This document shows, piece after piece, positions 15,470 through 25,860 of a DNA stretch of 34,660 nt. Positions within the stretch are counted from its first letter, which is position 1. Every line of letters starts with the position of its first letter. The translations under genes and the position numbers were made by a program. Origin of the DNA: Paramagnetospirillum caucaseum (GTDB lineage: Bacteria > Pseudomonadota > Alphaproteobacteria > Rhodospirillales > Magnetospirillaceae); the NCBI RefSeq assembly GCF_000342045.1, contig NZ_AONQ01000047.1, forward strand, positions 1-34,660, read 5' to 3'. Under the pieces are notes generated by a model. It saw only the letters and a program-made list of their open reading frames with translations, was not told where the DNA came from and did not search any database.

Positions 15470-16702
15470 TCAGGCGCTCTTGGCCTGCTTGATCCGCCGC
15501 AGCATGTCCTGGAAGGCCTTGAAGATGCGGCGCATCTGCGGCGCCTTGTAGGGAAAGATGTCGGGCGGGTCCATGGCGTGGACGATCATGGCGGTATCGG
15601 CCTCGAACACCAGCAATTGGCCGTCCGGGGTCTCGGCGCAGTCCATGGCGAAATAGTCCAGCCCGATGCGTTCGGCCATGGCGGCGAAGGCCCCGGCGTG
15701 ACGGGCGGCGAAGTCCCGGTCGAAGGTGGCGAAGGCCTGGGCCTCCTCGGCGCGCTTCTCGGCGCTTTCGCGCATGTCGGCGTTGAGGTAGTGGATCATC
15801 CAGTGGCTGGACACCGCCATGTGGCAGACGAAGGGCTTGCCGTCGATCATGGCGATGCGGTACTTGCGGAACAGGCCGTCCGCGCCGCGATAATCCACGA
15901 AGCTGGACAGGTAATAGCCCTCGGCGGGTTGGGCGGCCAGATAGAGCGCGATGGTCGAGGGATCGTCCAGCTTGGCCAGCCCCTTGCCGGCGTGGGAATC
16001 CAGCGGCCGGGCGATGACCGGGAAGCTGCCGTCGGGCAGAAGGTCGGCCAGGGCCACCTCGCCCCGGCCCAGGCGGGTCAGGGTCTCGGGATCGACCCGG
16101 GTGGTGGCGGGGATGCGGACGCCCTTCGCCCCGGCCAGCAGGGTGCTGACCCCGTCGCGGGACAGTTGCAGCACCTTGCGCGGGTCGTTGAGTACCGGCT
16201 GGCAGGGCCACAGATCGGCGAAGGCGGCGATGCGTTCGAGAATTTCGCGGTTGGGCTCGGATTCCCCGACGATGACCATGGCCATGTCGTGGCCCGGCAC
16301 CCGTTCAGGCAGGTCCATGCCCGGCACCACGTACAGCGTGTCCAGGCGGATTCCCGACCCTTCCAGCAGGAACTGGATGGGCACGTTGGACATCAGGTTG
16401 CCCGGCGCGGCGAAGGCCAGCAGGCTGATTTCGGGCTCGGCATCGCCGTCGAAGGGATCGCGGTAGACCTGGTCGCGGGCCAGGGCGCGTTCCTGATAGG
16501 CCTGCCCGGCCTCTTCATGGCCCAGCAGGAAATGAATGGTGGCGAGGTCGAGCAGGGCGGCCGAATCCGTGGGATCGGCCTCGGCCCGCTTCAACAGTTC
16601 GATGGCGGGCGGCACCATGTTCTCGCCATGAAAGGCCATGGTGGTCAGCCGGGCCATCCCCATGGATTCGGGGGGCCAAGGTCTGTCCTGTCCTGATGTC
16701 AC
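15470..16702 (-). CDS. ATP-grasp domain protein with TPR-like N-terminus
   Basis: A 410-residue protein. Residues about 33-80 look like one or two TPR helices (IELLKRAEADPTDSAALLDLATIHFLLGHEEAGQAYQERAL). The C-terminal half has ATP-grasp marks: FPVIARPLDSHAGKGLAKL (227-245) for the first ATP-binding lysines and glycine loop, YYLSSFVDY, and DYFAMDCAETPDGQLLVFEADTAMIVH (349-375) with the metal-binding acidic residues. Such enzymes join a carboxylate to an amine or thiol via acyl phosphate. The start is taken as GTG at 16702, 5 nt after GAGGAA; an in-frame ATG at 16732 lacks such a site. It lies between the hydrolase-decarboxylase fusion (49 nt upstream) and the PLP enzyme (4 nt). The substrate is unknown. 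Confidence 0.75.
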   Translation of the reverse strand: MTSGQDRPWPPESMGMARLTTMAFHGENMVPPAIELLKRAEADPTDSAALLDLATIHFLLGHEEAGQAYQERALARDQVYRDPFDGDAEPEISLLAFAAPGNLMSNVPIQFLLEGSGIRLDTLYVVPGMDLPERVPGHDMAMVIVGESEPNREILERIAAFADLWPCQPVLNDPRKVLQLSRDGVSTLLAGAKGVRIPATTRVDPETLTRLGRGEVALADLLPDGSFPVIARPLDSHAGKGLAKLDDPSTIALYLAAQPAEGYYLSSFVDYRGADGLFRKYRIAMIDGKPFVCHMAVSSHWMIHYLNADMRESAEKRAEEAQAFATFDRDFAARHAGAFAAMAERIGLDYFAMDCAETPDGQLLVFEADTAMIVHAMDPPDIFPYKAPQMRRIFKAFQDMLRRIKQAKSA

Positions 16703-16751
16703 GGCGCTTCCTCGGGCTATGGGACGCCCCACACTATCCCGAAATGGTTAA

Positions 16752-18914
16752 TCATTGCTTCGTTCCCACGCTCAGGATCGTGTCGACCATGCGGTCGACG
16801 TCGGCCTCGCGGGTGCGGTGGTTGACGATGGCGGCGCGGATGGCCAGCCGCCCGCCGACGGTGGTGGTGGAAGGCGCCGCGATGCCCGCTTCGTGCAGGT
16901 CGGCGGCGATGCGGGCGGAATCCTCGCCCGGACGGTGGAAGCAGACGATGTTGAGCGCCACCGGCGCCAGCAGTTCCAGGTCCGGCTCGGCCTCGACGCG
17001 GGCGGCGAGGTGGCGGGCCACCCGGCAGGTCCGCGCCATGGCGGCGCCCAGGGCGTCCATACCGTGGGCCTTCAGCGTCACCCAGGTCTTCAGCGCCCGG
17101 AAGCCGCGCGACAGGTCGGGACCGTAATCGCAGGGCCAGGGCGAGCCGGCGGCCAGCCCCCGCGTCTCGCGCCGCAGATAGGCGGCGGGTGAGGCGAAGG
17201 CGGTCCGGTGGGCTTCGCCGTCGCGGACCAGCAGATAGCCCGCGTCATAGGGCACCTGCCCCCATTTGTGAAAGTCGAAGGCCAGTGAATCCGAACGCTC
17301 GATGCCGGCCAGCAGCGGCGCCAGTTCGGGCGACATCATGCCCAGCGCCCCGAAGGCGCCGTCCACATGGAACCACAGCCCTTCGGCCGCCGCCACGTCG
17401 GCCAGGGCGGTCAGGTCGTCGACGGCGCCCACGTCCACGGTGCCGGCGCTGCCGATCACCATGAAGGGGCGGCATCCGGCGGCGCGGTCGGCGGCGATGG
17501 CCTGCCTCAGCGCCTCGAGGTCCATGCGGTGGCCGGCATCGGTGGCGATCAGGCGCAGAGAATCCGAACCCAGCCCGCTCATGGCGAAGGCCTGGGGAAG
17601 GCAACCGTGGGCGGCGGCGGAGGCGTAGGCGACCAGCCTTTCGCCACCGCTCACCCCGCCGCGACGGCTGCCGGCGCCCAGCGCCGTGGTGCGCGCCACC
17701 AGCACCGCCAGGAAATTGGCCATGGAGGTGCCGGTGAGGAACAGGCCGCTGGCCCCTTGGGGATAGCCGAACAGGGGGCGCATCCAGCGCAGGATCTGGC
17801 GTTCCACCTCCATGGGGGCGTGGTCGCGGCCGCCCAGATTGGCATTGAGCCCGCCGGCCAGCATCTCGGCCAGCATGCCTTCCGCCGTGCCGCCGCCGTG
17901 CACCCAGCCCATGAAGCCGGGATGGACATTGCCGGGGCCATAGGGCTCGACCAGGGCGCGGAACTCGGCGTCGATGGCGGCAAGGTCCTGGCCGGAGCGG
18001 GGCGGAGCGGCGTCGAAGGCGGCGCGCGTCCCGGCGGGCATGGGGCGCCAGACCGGGCGGCGGCGCAGGTCGCGCAGGAAGTCTATGCTTTCGTCCAGCA
18101 TGCGGTGGGCCTGGGCGCGGAACGCCTCCCAGTCGGCGGGGTCGAGGCCGGCGTCGAGAGCGTCGAGGATGGCGGCCAGGGTGGCCTCGGGGTGCTCGGC
18201 CATCATCAGGTGCCCGGCCCGTTCCAGGGTGATGGCGCGGCCCCGCTTCAGACGGCTGGCCAGGGTGCGGCCGGATTCGGGTGGCGCCATGCGGTCCTGC
18301 CCGCCGACGATCACCGCCGCCGGGCAGGCGATGGCATCCGCCGCCGCCTCGCCCCGGTCATAGGCGTTGCAGGCGGCCAGATCGGCATGCAGCACGCCGG
18401 GCGCGGCGGCCGACAGGGCGGCGGCGGTCCCGGCGACCAGGGCGGCGGCGGGCGGCGGGTCCTTGGACAGCCCCCACTTGGCGATCAGGGCGGCGGCGGC
18501 GGGCGGATCGGCCAGCGCCATGTCCAGCAGCGCCTGATTGACCGGCATGGCGGCGGCGGCGCCCAGCAGGACGAGGGAGGTGACCTTGGCGGGATGGCGG
18601 GCGGCGCAATCCAGCGCCGCCAGGGCGCCCATGGAATGGCCGGCCAGGGCGGCCCGCTCCACCCCGGCGGCGCCGAGGAAGTCGGCCAACCAGCCGGCCA
18701 TGGCGGCGATGCTTTCCAGGGCCGGTCCCTCGGACGCGCCGTGGCCGGGCAGGTCGGGAACCAGGACGCGGAAGCCGCGCGCGGCGATGCCTGCGGCGAT
18801 GGAATCCCAGGTCCGGTGGCTGCCGCCGGCGCCGTGCGCCAGCACCACCGCCGGGTCCGTCGCTGCGCCGAAGGTGGCGGCAAAGATCCGTCTGCCCTGC
18901 ACCGTGATGTCCAT
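16752..18914 (-). CDS. Alpha/beta-hydrolase fused to group II PLP decarboxylase
   Basis: A 720-residue two-enzyme fusion in one uninterrupted frame. Residues 1-250 are an alpha/beta-hydrolase with oxyanion HGAGG (27-31), nucleophile Ser94 in GHSMG, Asp207 in GGQD and His235 in AGH, so the triad is complete. Residues 255-720 are an aromatic-L-amino-acid-decarboxylase-like PLP enzyme: HPGFMGWVHGGG, DHAPMEVERQILRWM, AAAHGC (His436, stacking position), HVDGAFG (Asp518) and DFHKWG with PLP Lys550. It probably decarboxylates an amino acid (aromatic, Glu/Asp-like or other), while the hydrolase cleaves an ester or amide. The ATG follows GGAGG by 5 nt. First gene of a three-gene cluster with an ATP-grasp protein and a second PLP enzyme. 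Confidence 0.88.
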   Translation of the reverse strand: MDITVQGRRIFAATFGAATDPAVVLAHGAGGSHRTWDSIAAGIAARGFRVLVPDLPGHGASEGPALESIAAMAGWLADFLGAAGVERAALAGHSMGALAALDCAARHPAKVTSLVLLGAAAAMPVNQALLDMALADPPAAAALIAKWGLSKDPPPAAALVAGTAAALSAAAPGVLHADLAACNAYDRGEAAADAIACPAAVIVGGQDRMAPPESGRTLASRLKRGRAITLERAGHLMMAEHPEATLAAILDALDAGLDPADWEAFRAQAHRMLDESIDFLRDLRRRPVWRPMPAGTRAAFDAAPPRSGQDLAAIDAEFRALVEPYGPGNVHPGFMGWVHGGGTAEGMLAEMLAGGLNANLGGRDHAPMEVERQILRWMRPLFGYPQGASGLFLTGTSMANFLAVLVARTTALGAGSRRGGVSGGERLVAYASAAAHGCLPQAFAMSGLGSDSLRLIATDAGHRMDLEALRQAIAADRAAGCRPFMVIGSAGTVDVGAVDDLTALADVAAAEGLWFHVDGAFGALGMMSPELAPLLAGIERSDSLAFDFHKWGQVPYDAGYLLVRDGEAHRTAFASPAAYLRRETRGLAAGSPWPCDYGPDLSRGFRALKTWVTLKAHGMDALGAAMARTCRVARHLAARVEAEPDLELLAPVALNIVCFHRPGEDSARIAADLHEAGIAAPSTTTVGGRLAIRAAIVNHRTREADVDRMVDTILSVGTKQ

Positions 18915-18952
18915 CCACCCCTCCTCCCGACGGTCGAGCCACTTTAGGAAGG

Positions 18953-18981
18953 CTGGCGAAAGGCGGCAAGGCCGCTATAGT
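18953..18981 (+). promoter_or_regulatory. Possible promoter of the CoA-binding protein gene
   Basis: TATAGT (18976-18981) matches the -10 consensus well. At 17 nt upstream the -35 is CTGGCG (18953-18958), a weak match. It lies 29 nt before the GTG start in the 96-nt divergent gap. Confidence 0.35.
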
Positions 18982-19010
18982 TCCCGGCGGACCCCTGCGG
19001 GAGAAACCTC

Positions 19011-19421
19011 GTGCGCGCCAGCGACAGTCTGATCGACCATATCCTCGCCACCGTGCGGACCATCGCCGTGGTGGGGTTCAGCAACAATCCCTCGCGCCCC
19101 AGCCATTACGTCGCCGCCTATCTTCAGGATCGCGGCTATCGCGTCGTGCCGGTCAATCCGGGACTGGAGGGGCAGGAATTCCTGGGCGAGACGGTCTACA
19201 AGGACCTGGCCTCCATCCCCTTTCCGGTGGACATGGTGGATATCTTCCGCAATTCCGAGGCGGCCGGCCCCATCACCGACGAGGCCGTCGCCATGGGCGC
19301 CAAGGTGGTGTGGATGCAGCTGGACGTGATCGACGAGGCGGCCGCCCGGCGGGCCGAGGCGGCGGGACTGAGCGTGGTGATGGACCGCTGTCCCAAGATC
19401 GAACTGGGCCGGCGGGGCTGA
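19011..19421 (+). CDS. CoA-binding domain protein (YccU-like)
   Basis: A 136-residue single-domain Rossmann protein. TIAVVGFSNNPSRPSHYVAAYLQDRGYRVVPVNPG (about 17-51) is the CoA-binding motif of succinyl-CoA-synthetase-alpha-like proteins, followed by VYKDLASIPFPVDMVDIFRNSE and a C-terminal VMDRCPKIE, as in the YccU family. Their function is not known; binding of CoA or acyl-CoA is inferred from the fold. Start is GTG at 19011 with GGGAGAA upstream. It ends 2 nt from the stop of the convergent histidine kinase gene, with no terminator between them. Confidence 0.88.
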   Translation: MRASDSLIDHILATVRTIAVVGFSNNPSRPSHYVAAYLQDRGYRVVPVNPGLEGQEFLGETVYKDLASIPFPVDMVDIFRNSEAAGPITDEAVAMGAKVVWMQLDVIDEAAARRAEAAGLSVVMDRCPKIELGRRG

Positions 19422-19423
19422 GG

Positions 19424-21466
19424 TCAGATATCCGCCGCCGAAGTGTCGCTGTTGACGATGCGCGAGGCGGGGAAGGTGACCGAGACGGTGGTGCCGCCGC
19501 CCGGCTCGCTGTCCAGGCGCAGCGTGCCGCCATGGGCGCCGACCAGGGCCTTGGTCAGCGGCAGGCCGAGGCCGCTGCCCTCGTATTTGCGCGACAGCCT
19601 GGTGTCAGCCTGGACGAAGGGCTCCATTACCCGTTGCAGCTCTTCCGGCGTCATGCCGATGCCGGTATCGCTGACGGTGATGACGAAGCCCGCCTGGCTC
19701 GCCCGGGCGCCGATGGTCACCGAGCCGCCCTCGTCGGTGAATTTCACCGCGTTGGAGCCCAGGTTGAGGATGATCTGGCGCAGCCGCCGCTCGTCGGCCA
19801 GCAGCGGCGGCAGGGCGGGCGGCAGGTCTTCGGCCAGGGTGATCCCCGCATGGTCGGCCCGGCGGCTCAACAGGCGGATGGCGACGCGGATGAGGTCGGG
19901 CACATGCACCGCCGCCTCCATCAGGTCGGTCATGCCGGCCTCGGCCTTGGACATGTCCAGGATGTCGTTGATCAGCTCCAGCAGGTGCTGGCCGCTTTCA
20001 TGGATGTCGTCGACGTAGGTGCGGTAGCTGGCCGGCTCCAGTGGTCCGAAGATCTCGTGCTTCATCATTTCGGAAAAGCCGATGATGGCGTTCAGCGGCG
20101 TGCGCAGCTCGTGGCTGATATTGGCCAGGAAGGTGTTCTTGGCCCGGTTGCCGCGCTCGGCCTCGTCCTTGGCCTCGCGCAGGGTCTGCTCGGTGCGCTT
20201 GCGGTCGGTGATGTCGGTGAAGGACAGGATCAGCCCGCCGCCCGGCATGGCCGACGAGCGCACCTCCATGATGATGCCGCTGGGGGCGAAGTGCTCGAAC
20301 ACCATTTCCGGCCGCTCGCGGATGCTTTCGGCCAGGTCGGCGGTCAGCTGGGCGGTCTGGCGTCCGGGCGGCGTGTCGTTGGCGGCCAGCAGCGCCATGA
20401 ACAGCGAGATGTCGATGGTGCCCGGCGTGATCTCGGCCTTGGGCAGGCCCAGCATGCGGATGGCCGATTGGTTGAGCGCGATCAGGGCGTCGTCGGCGGC
20501 GAACACCGCCACCCCCTGCGGCATGTTGTCGATGATCGCCTGCAGACGGTCGGCCTGATCGCGCAGGCTGTTCTTGCTGTCGAGCAGGGCCTGTTCGTTC
20601 TTCTTGCGCTCGCTGATGTCGCGGATCACGCCGATGAAGGTCAGCATGTCGCCCTGGTGCATCTCGGCGACGGCCAGTTCCATGGGAAAGCGCGTGCCGT
20701 CGCGACGCAGGCCCTCGACCTCGCGGCCGCTGGAACCGATCTTGCGGATGCCGGTTTCCAGGTAGCCGCGGATATAGCCGTCGTGGGCCGCCCGATGGGG
20801 ATCGGGCATCAGCATGTTGACGTTGCGCCCCACCACCTGGTCGGCCGACCACCCGAACAGGCGCTCGGCCGCCGGATTGAAGCTGAGCACCGTGCCCGTC
20901 TCGTCGATGGTGACGATGCCGTCCACCACCGTGTCCATCACGCCCTTCAGCCAGGACACGGTGCCTTCCAGCGAGATCTGCGCCTGCTTGCGCGGCGTGA
21001 TGTCGCGCAGGATACGCAGCTGTCCGCCCTCGTTGGTGGCGTAGGCGCCGACCGTGATCCATTGGCCGTCCCGGAACTTGTCCTCGCTGGCGGTGGCGTC
21101 GGTGAGGCCGCCGCCCGACAGTTTGCGGCCCAGCCAGCCCTCGTCCTTGTTCTCGACCCGGGCCAGCTCGGCCATCAGGTCGTCGAAACGGGCGCCCTGG
21201 ACGATGGAATCCCGGATGGGGGAGAGCAACTGCCGGTACCGCTCGTTGCAGGTGATCAGCCGGTTGCCGGAATCATAAAGGGCGACGCCGTCGCGGCTGC
21301 TGCCCAACGCCTCGACCAACTGGCGCTGGGCGTCGAGGGTGCCTTTCCCGTTGGCCGTGGCCGTGGCCGTGGCCGGGGGCGCGCGGCGCCGGCCCATGGC
21401 GAGCAGCGTCACCGCCGCTCCCACGGCCATGCCGGCCAAGGCAGCCTCGACCCCCGCGAACGGCAT
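19424..21466 (-). CDS. PAS sensor histidine kinase with FixL-like heme PAS
   Basis: A 680-residue membrane-anchored kinase with one N-terminal hydrophobic helix (about 5-24). A PAS-7-type domain (about 45-155), a FixL-like PAS (about 172-285) and a third PAS (about 305-425) precede the kinase core: HisKA with phosphorylated His452 in NISHELRTPLNAIIGF, N-box ILNLGSNAVKFT (N572), G1 DTGIGM and G2 GSGLGLPL. The second PAS reads HDGYIRGYLETG...GRE: His228 matches the FixL heme ligand, and Arg248, exactly 20 residues later, matches the FixL arginine that contacts bound oxygen. Oxygen or redox sensing by heme is therefore likely. No response regulator lies nearby. It starts 8 nt after apt behind AGGGGA. 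Confidence 0.9.
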   Translation of the reverse strand: MPFAGVEAALAGMAVGAAVTLLAMGRRRAPPATATATANGKGTLDAQRQLVEALGSSRDGVALYDSGNRLITCNERYRQLLSPIRDSIVQGARFDDLMAELARVENKDEGWLGRKLSGGGLTDATASEDKFRDGQWITVGAYATNEGGQLRILRDITPRKQAQISLEGTVSWLKGVMDTVVDGIVTIDETGTVLSFNPAAERLFGWSADQVVGRNVNMLMPDPHRAAHDGYIRGYLETGIRKIGSSGREVEGLRRDGTRFPMELAVAEMHQGDMLTFIGVIRDISERKKNEQALLDSKNSLRDQADRLQAIIDNMPQGVAVFAADDALIALNQSAIRMLGLPKAEITPGTIDISLFMALLAANDTPPGRQTAQLTADLAESIRERPEMVFEHFAPSGIIMEVRSSAMPGGGLILSFTDITDRKRTEQTLREAKDEAERGNRAKNTFLANISHELRTPLNAIIGFSEMMKHEIFGPLEPASYRTYVDDIHESGQHLLELINDILDMSKAEAGMTDLMEAAVHVPDLIRVAIRLLSRRADHAGITLAEDLPPALPPLLADERRLRQIILNLGSNAVKFTDEGGSVTIGARASQAGFVITVSDTGIGMTPEELQRVMEPFVQADTRLSRKYEGSGLGLPLTKALVGAHGGTLRLDSEPGGGTTVSVTFPASRIVNSDTSAADI
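21353..21374. repeat. GGCCGT hexanucleotide repeat in the kinase gene
   Basis: Three perfect GGCCGT units plus a partial fourth, encoding the TATATA stretch (residues 33-38) between the membrane helix and the first PAS domain. Copy change would alter linker length in frame. Confidence 0.8.
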
Positions 21467-21474
21467 GTCGTCCC

Positions 21475-21999
21475 CTACTCGTCGTAGGAGGCGAGACAGG
21501 TGAAGGGAACGTCCAGTTCCTTGAGCCGCTGCTTGCCCGGCAGGAAGGCCAGATCGATGATCGTACCGGCGCCGGTGACGTGGGCGCCGATCTTGCGCAG
21601 CAACTGGATGCCGGCCGCCATGGTGCCGCCGGTGGCCAGCAGATCGTCGAGAATCACCACCCGCTGCCCTTCGGCGATGGCGTCTTCCTGAATCTCGATG
21701 GTGTCGGTGCCGTATTCCAACTCGTAGTCGTGGCGGATGGTCTTGCCCGGCAGCTTGCCCTTCTTGCGCAGCATGACGAAGCCGCAGCCCAGCTTCAGCG
21801 CCAGCGGCGCCGCCACCAGGAAGCCACGCGACTCGATGCCGGCCAGCACGTCGGGCTGGAACCTGATGATCTCGCGGGCCATGCGGCCCATGGCCACCTG
21901 CCAGGCGTCGGGATGGGCCAGCAGGGTGGAGATGTCGTAGAACAGGATCCCCGGCTTGGGGAAGTCGGGAACGCCGCGGATGTGGTCCTTGATATTCAT
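21475..21999 (-). CDS. apt: Adenine phosphoribosyltransferase
   Basis: A 174-residue purine salvage enzyme that makes AMP from adenine and PRPP. It has the N-terminal [18 protein letters not shown], the AGIESRGF loop, and the PRPP motif [14 protein letters not shown]. Length and motif order are standard. The start at 21999 gives the expected N-terminus, though its ribosome site is weak. It sits between a family 9 glycosyltransferase and the histidine kinase, in a run that begins with purM and purN. Confidence 0.96.
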   Translation of the reverse strand: MNIKDHIRGVPDFPKPGILFYDISTLLAHPDAWQVAMGRMAREIIRFQPDVLAGIESRGFLVAAPLALKLGCGFVMLRKKGKLPGKTIRHDYELEYGTDTIEIQEDAIAEGQRVVILDDLLATGGTMAAGIQLLRKIGAHVTGAGTIIDLAFLPGKQRLKELDVPFTCLASYDE

Positions 22000-22054
22000 G
22001 ACGAAGCTCGATGTTGGGATTGTGGGGATATGGTAGACCCAGCCTTGATCCGGG

Positions 22055-23023
22055 TCAAAGCAACAACTGACGGAGGGCCTTTTCCACCGCCTCCGGCGGA
22101 ATGGCCTCCATGGCCGCGCCGCCGAAATCCTGGGCGCGGAGCACCATGGCCCGGCGGGTGTGCGGCGCGAACTTGTCGGCCGCCGTCGGGCCGAACAGCG
22201 AGACCAGCGGAATGTCGGCGGCGCCCAGCATGTGGCCGGTGCCGCTGTCGTTGGACACCGCCGCCGCCATCCGCCGCCCCAGGGCGATGGTCAGCATGGG
22301 GGTGAGCGCCGGGGTCTGCTGCAGCGGCAGCAAAGCCTGGGGCAGGGCGGCGCGGATGGTGCCGGCCCAGTCCCCGGCCTCGGCCGGACCCAGCAGGAAC
22401 ACCGGCACCGCATCCGTCAATCCGGCGGCCAGGGCGATGTAGCGCTCCAGCGGCCAGCACTTGTGCTTGCCGCCAGCCCCCGGCGCCAGCCCCACATAGC
22501 GCCGGCCGGGGGGCAGCAGGCGATCGGCCTCGGCCTCCACCTCCGGGTCGCGGGGCAGGGGAAAATCGGCTTCTACCGGGTGGCCCGCCGCCGCCTCGGC
22601 CAGTTGCATCATCTGCCCGGCCAAGGACGCCGGCCGTGCGGTGTTTCCGGGCTTTCCATTCGAGAACAGATAGGCGGCGGTGGCGGAAATGAAGCGCTCG
22701 TGCCGGATGCGCTTGAGGATCAGGGTGGTGAGTACCCGTCGCTGGGTATCGATGATCAGGTCGAAGGCACGGCCGGGCAGGGGATTGTCCAGCAGTTCCG
22801 GGAGGCGCGAGCCGATCTCCGCCTCGTCGATCACCTCGTCGATCAGACCCGCCACCACGGGGGCCAGGGTATCGGCGAAGACCGTATGGCCCTTGCCGGC
22901 CAGCCAGGTGATGCGGGCCGCCGGAAAGGCGGCACGGAGCGCACGGACGAAGGGCAGCTTGATCAGGCCGTCGCCCACCGCGTCCAGGCCCACATAGACC
23001 AGGACCGAGCCGACATCAGGCAT
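22055..23023 (-). CDS. Glycosyltransferase family 9 (heptosyltransferase-like)
   Basis: A 322-residue GT-B enzyme of the LPS heptosyltransferase family. Marks are [35 protein letters not shown] at the N-terminus, [19 protein letters not shown] (the GxxxxxKxWP sugar-nucleotide site), and [24 protein letters not shown] near the C-terminus. It probably adds a sugar to LPS core or another glycan at the inner membrane. The ATG at 23023 overlaps the purN stop by 8 nt. Placing a surface-sugar enzyme inside a purine gene run is odd, and acceptor and sugar are unknown. The stop is 55 nt before apt. Confidence 0.85.
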   Translation of the reverse strand: MPDVGSVLVYVGLDAVGDGLIKLPFVRALRAAFPAARITWLAGKGHTVFADTLAPVVAGLIDEVIDEAEIGSRLPELLDNPLPGRAFDLIIDTQRRVLTTLILKRIRHERFISATAAYLFSNGKPGNTARPASLAGQMMQLAEAAAGHPVEADFPLPRDPEVEAEADRLLPPGRRYVGLAPGAGGKHKCWPLERYIALAAGLTDAVPVFLLGPAEAGDWAGTIRAALPQALLPLQQTPALTPMLTIALGRRMAAAVSNDSGTGHMLGAADIPLVSLFGPTAADKFAPHTRRAMVLRAQDFGGAAMEAIPPEAVEKALRQLLL

Positions 23024-23627
23024 CGCGGATGAGGGCGCGGTTGCCTTCGACGGTGACGCGGCCCTCGGCCAGCAGGCGCAGCGCTTCCGGGTAGGCCTTG
23101 TGCTCCTGCTCCAGCACGCGGGCGGCCAGGGAATCCTCGTCGTCCTGGGCCAGCACGGGAACCGCCTTCTGCACCAGGATGGGGCCGTCATCCAGTTCCG
23201 GCGTCACCAGATGGACGGTGCAGCCGTGCAGCTTGACCCCCGCCTCGATGGCCCTGGCGTGGGTGTGCAGCCCCTTGAACGAGGGCAGCAAAGCGGGGTG
23301 GATGTTGATCATGCGGCCGCGCCAGCCTTCGGCGAAGGGGGGGGACAGCAGGCGCATGAAGCCGGCCAGGCAGACGATCTCGATGCCGGCGGCCCGCAAG
23401 GCCTTGTCCATCTCGGCATCGAAGGCCTCGCGGCTCGGGAAGCCCTTGTGCGGGATGACGAGGGTCGGCACCCCGGCCTTTTCCGCGCGCTCCAGGGCAT
23501 AGACCCCGGGCACGTTGGAGATCACCAGGGCGATCTCGGCCGGGAAGGAGGGATCGGCGCAGGCGTCGAGCAGGGCCTGGAGATTGCTGCCCCGGCCCGA
23601 GACCAGGACGCCGACCTTCTTTCGCAT
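23016..23627 (-). CDS. purN: Phosphoribosylglycinamide formyltransferase
   Basis: A 203-residue formyltransferase for the third step of purine synthesis (GAR to FGAR, from 10-formyl-THF). It shows VLVSGRGSNLQALLDA, the formyl-transfer site NIHPALLPSFKGLHTH with Asn and His, and HLVTPELDDGPIL with the catalytic Asp. I chose the ATG at 23627, which starts two bases after the purM stop and gives the normal MRKKVGVLVSG N-terminus; a GTG at 23639 would overlap purM. Confidence 0.95.
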   Translation of the reverse strand: MRKKVGVLVSGRGSNLQALLDACADPSFPAEIALVISNVPGVYALERAEKAGVPTLVIPHKGFPSREAFDAEMDKALRAAGIEIVCLAGFMRLLSPPFAEGWRGRMINIHPALLPSFKGLHTHARAIEAGVKLHGCTVHLVTPELDDGPILVQKAVPVLAQDDEDSLAARVLEQEHKAYPEALRLLAEGRVTVEGNRALIRDA

Positions 23628-23629
23628 GT

Positions 23630-24724
<1,095 letters not shown>

Positions 24725-24786
24725 GGGTGTGGTATGGTCTCGGCGAAATTGAGTGGGCCAAAATACTTCATCCCGGACGGTTTGCA

Positions 24787-25860
24787 ATGTCTTCTCGCGG
24801 TCTCCGGCTTGCCTGGCTGGTCCTCGCCTTTCTGCTGACGTTTCCCGGCGCCTCGATGGCCGCCGACGCCTTCGCCGTGCGCGGCATCGAGGTCGACATT
24901 ACCGCCCAGGGCGTGGCGGCGGCCAAGGAACAGGCCATCGCCGAGGCAGAGCGGACCGGCTTCCGGCGCCTGCTCGAACGGTTGACCATGCCCGCCGACC
25001 ATGGCCGCCTGCCCCAGGCCGACGCGCTGCAATACGTGCGCGACGTGGCCATCGAGCACGAGCGGTCCTCGGCGGTGCGCTACATCGCCTCGCTGACCGT
25101 CCGCTACAATTCCGCCGCGGTGAAGAAGCTGCTGCAGGGCGCCGGACTCAAATATGCCGAGCCCCGGCCGCGTCCGGTGGTGATCGTGCCGGTGTTCCGC
25201 CCCATCGGAACCGGCCGCGCCCTGCTGTGGGACGATCCCAATCCCTGGCGGGCGGCGTGGCTGGCCCAGGGCAGCGGCGGGCTGGTGCCGCTGGCGGTGC
25301 CCACCGGCGATATCGCCGACGCCCAATCCCTGCCGGTGGAAAAGGCCCTGGCCGGCGATTCCGAGGCGCTGGCCGCGCTGGGCGCCCGTTTCCGTACCCC
25401 CGACGTGCTGGTGATGACCGCCATGGTCAACGGCGCCGCCAATGCGGTCGAGGTGACCGCCACCGGCATGCCCGGGGTGATGAAGCCCTTCGATACCCGC
25501 TCTTACCCCATCGGCGAGGCCGGGCTGGAGGCGGTGCTGCGCCACGCCGCCGCCGAAGCCGCCCAGACCCTGGACAACGCCTACAAGCAATCCAACCTGC
25601 TGTCCTTCGACCGGGCGGCCTCGATGGCGGTGATGGCGCCGCTCAAGGGGCTGGAGGACTGGCTGGCGGTACGGGAGCGGCTGGGCCGCGTCCCCCTGGT
25701 GCGCCGCTGGGAGATCGTCTCGCTGTCCAGGGAGGAGGCGGCGCTGATGCTGCACACCCTGGGCGAGCCCGAGCAGGTCAAGGCCACCCTGGGTGCGGCC
25801 GGCCTGCAGATGGATTGGAATGACGGATTCTGGGTGATGAGGCTGAAGGGGACGCCATGA
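24787..25860 (+). CDS. Exported DUF2066 protein
   Basis: A 357-residue secreted protein of the DUF2066 family. A signal peptide ([25 protein letters not shown]) ends near residue 23. The mature N-terminus [38 protein letters not shown] is the DUF2066 signature, followed by [21 protein letters not shown]. Function is unknown; it probably acts in the periplasm or is lipid-associated. The start at 24787 puts the signal peptide at the N-terminus; an earlier in-frame ATG at 24727 would bury it. Its stop overlaps the next ATG (ATGA). The order DUF2066-PerM-hdaA near purM is common in alphaproteobacteria. Confidence 0.85.
   Translation: MSSRGLRLAWLVLAFLLTFPGASMAADAFAVRGIEVDITAQGVAAAKEQAIAEAERTGFRRLLERLTMPADHGRLPQADALQYVRDVAIEHERSSAVRYIASLTVRYNSAAVKKLLQGAGLKYAEPRPRPVVIVPVFRPIGTGRALLWDDPNPWRAAWLAQGSGGLVPLAVPTGDIADAQSLPVEKALAGDSEALAALGARFRTPDVLVMTAMVNGAANAVEVTATGMPGVMKPFDTRSYPIGEAGLEAVLRHAAAEAAQTLDNAYKQSNLLSFDRAASMAVMAPLKGLEDWLAVRERLGRVPLVRRWEIVSLSREEAALMLHTLGEPEQVKATLGAAGLQMDWNDGFWVMRLKGTP

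Noticed and set aside
24727-24786. Earlier ATG for the DUF2066 protein
   Set aside because: Adds 20 residues before a clear signal peptide, which would then not be N-terminal.
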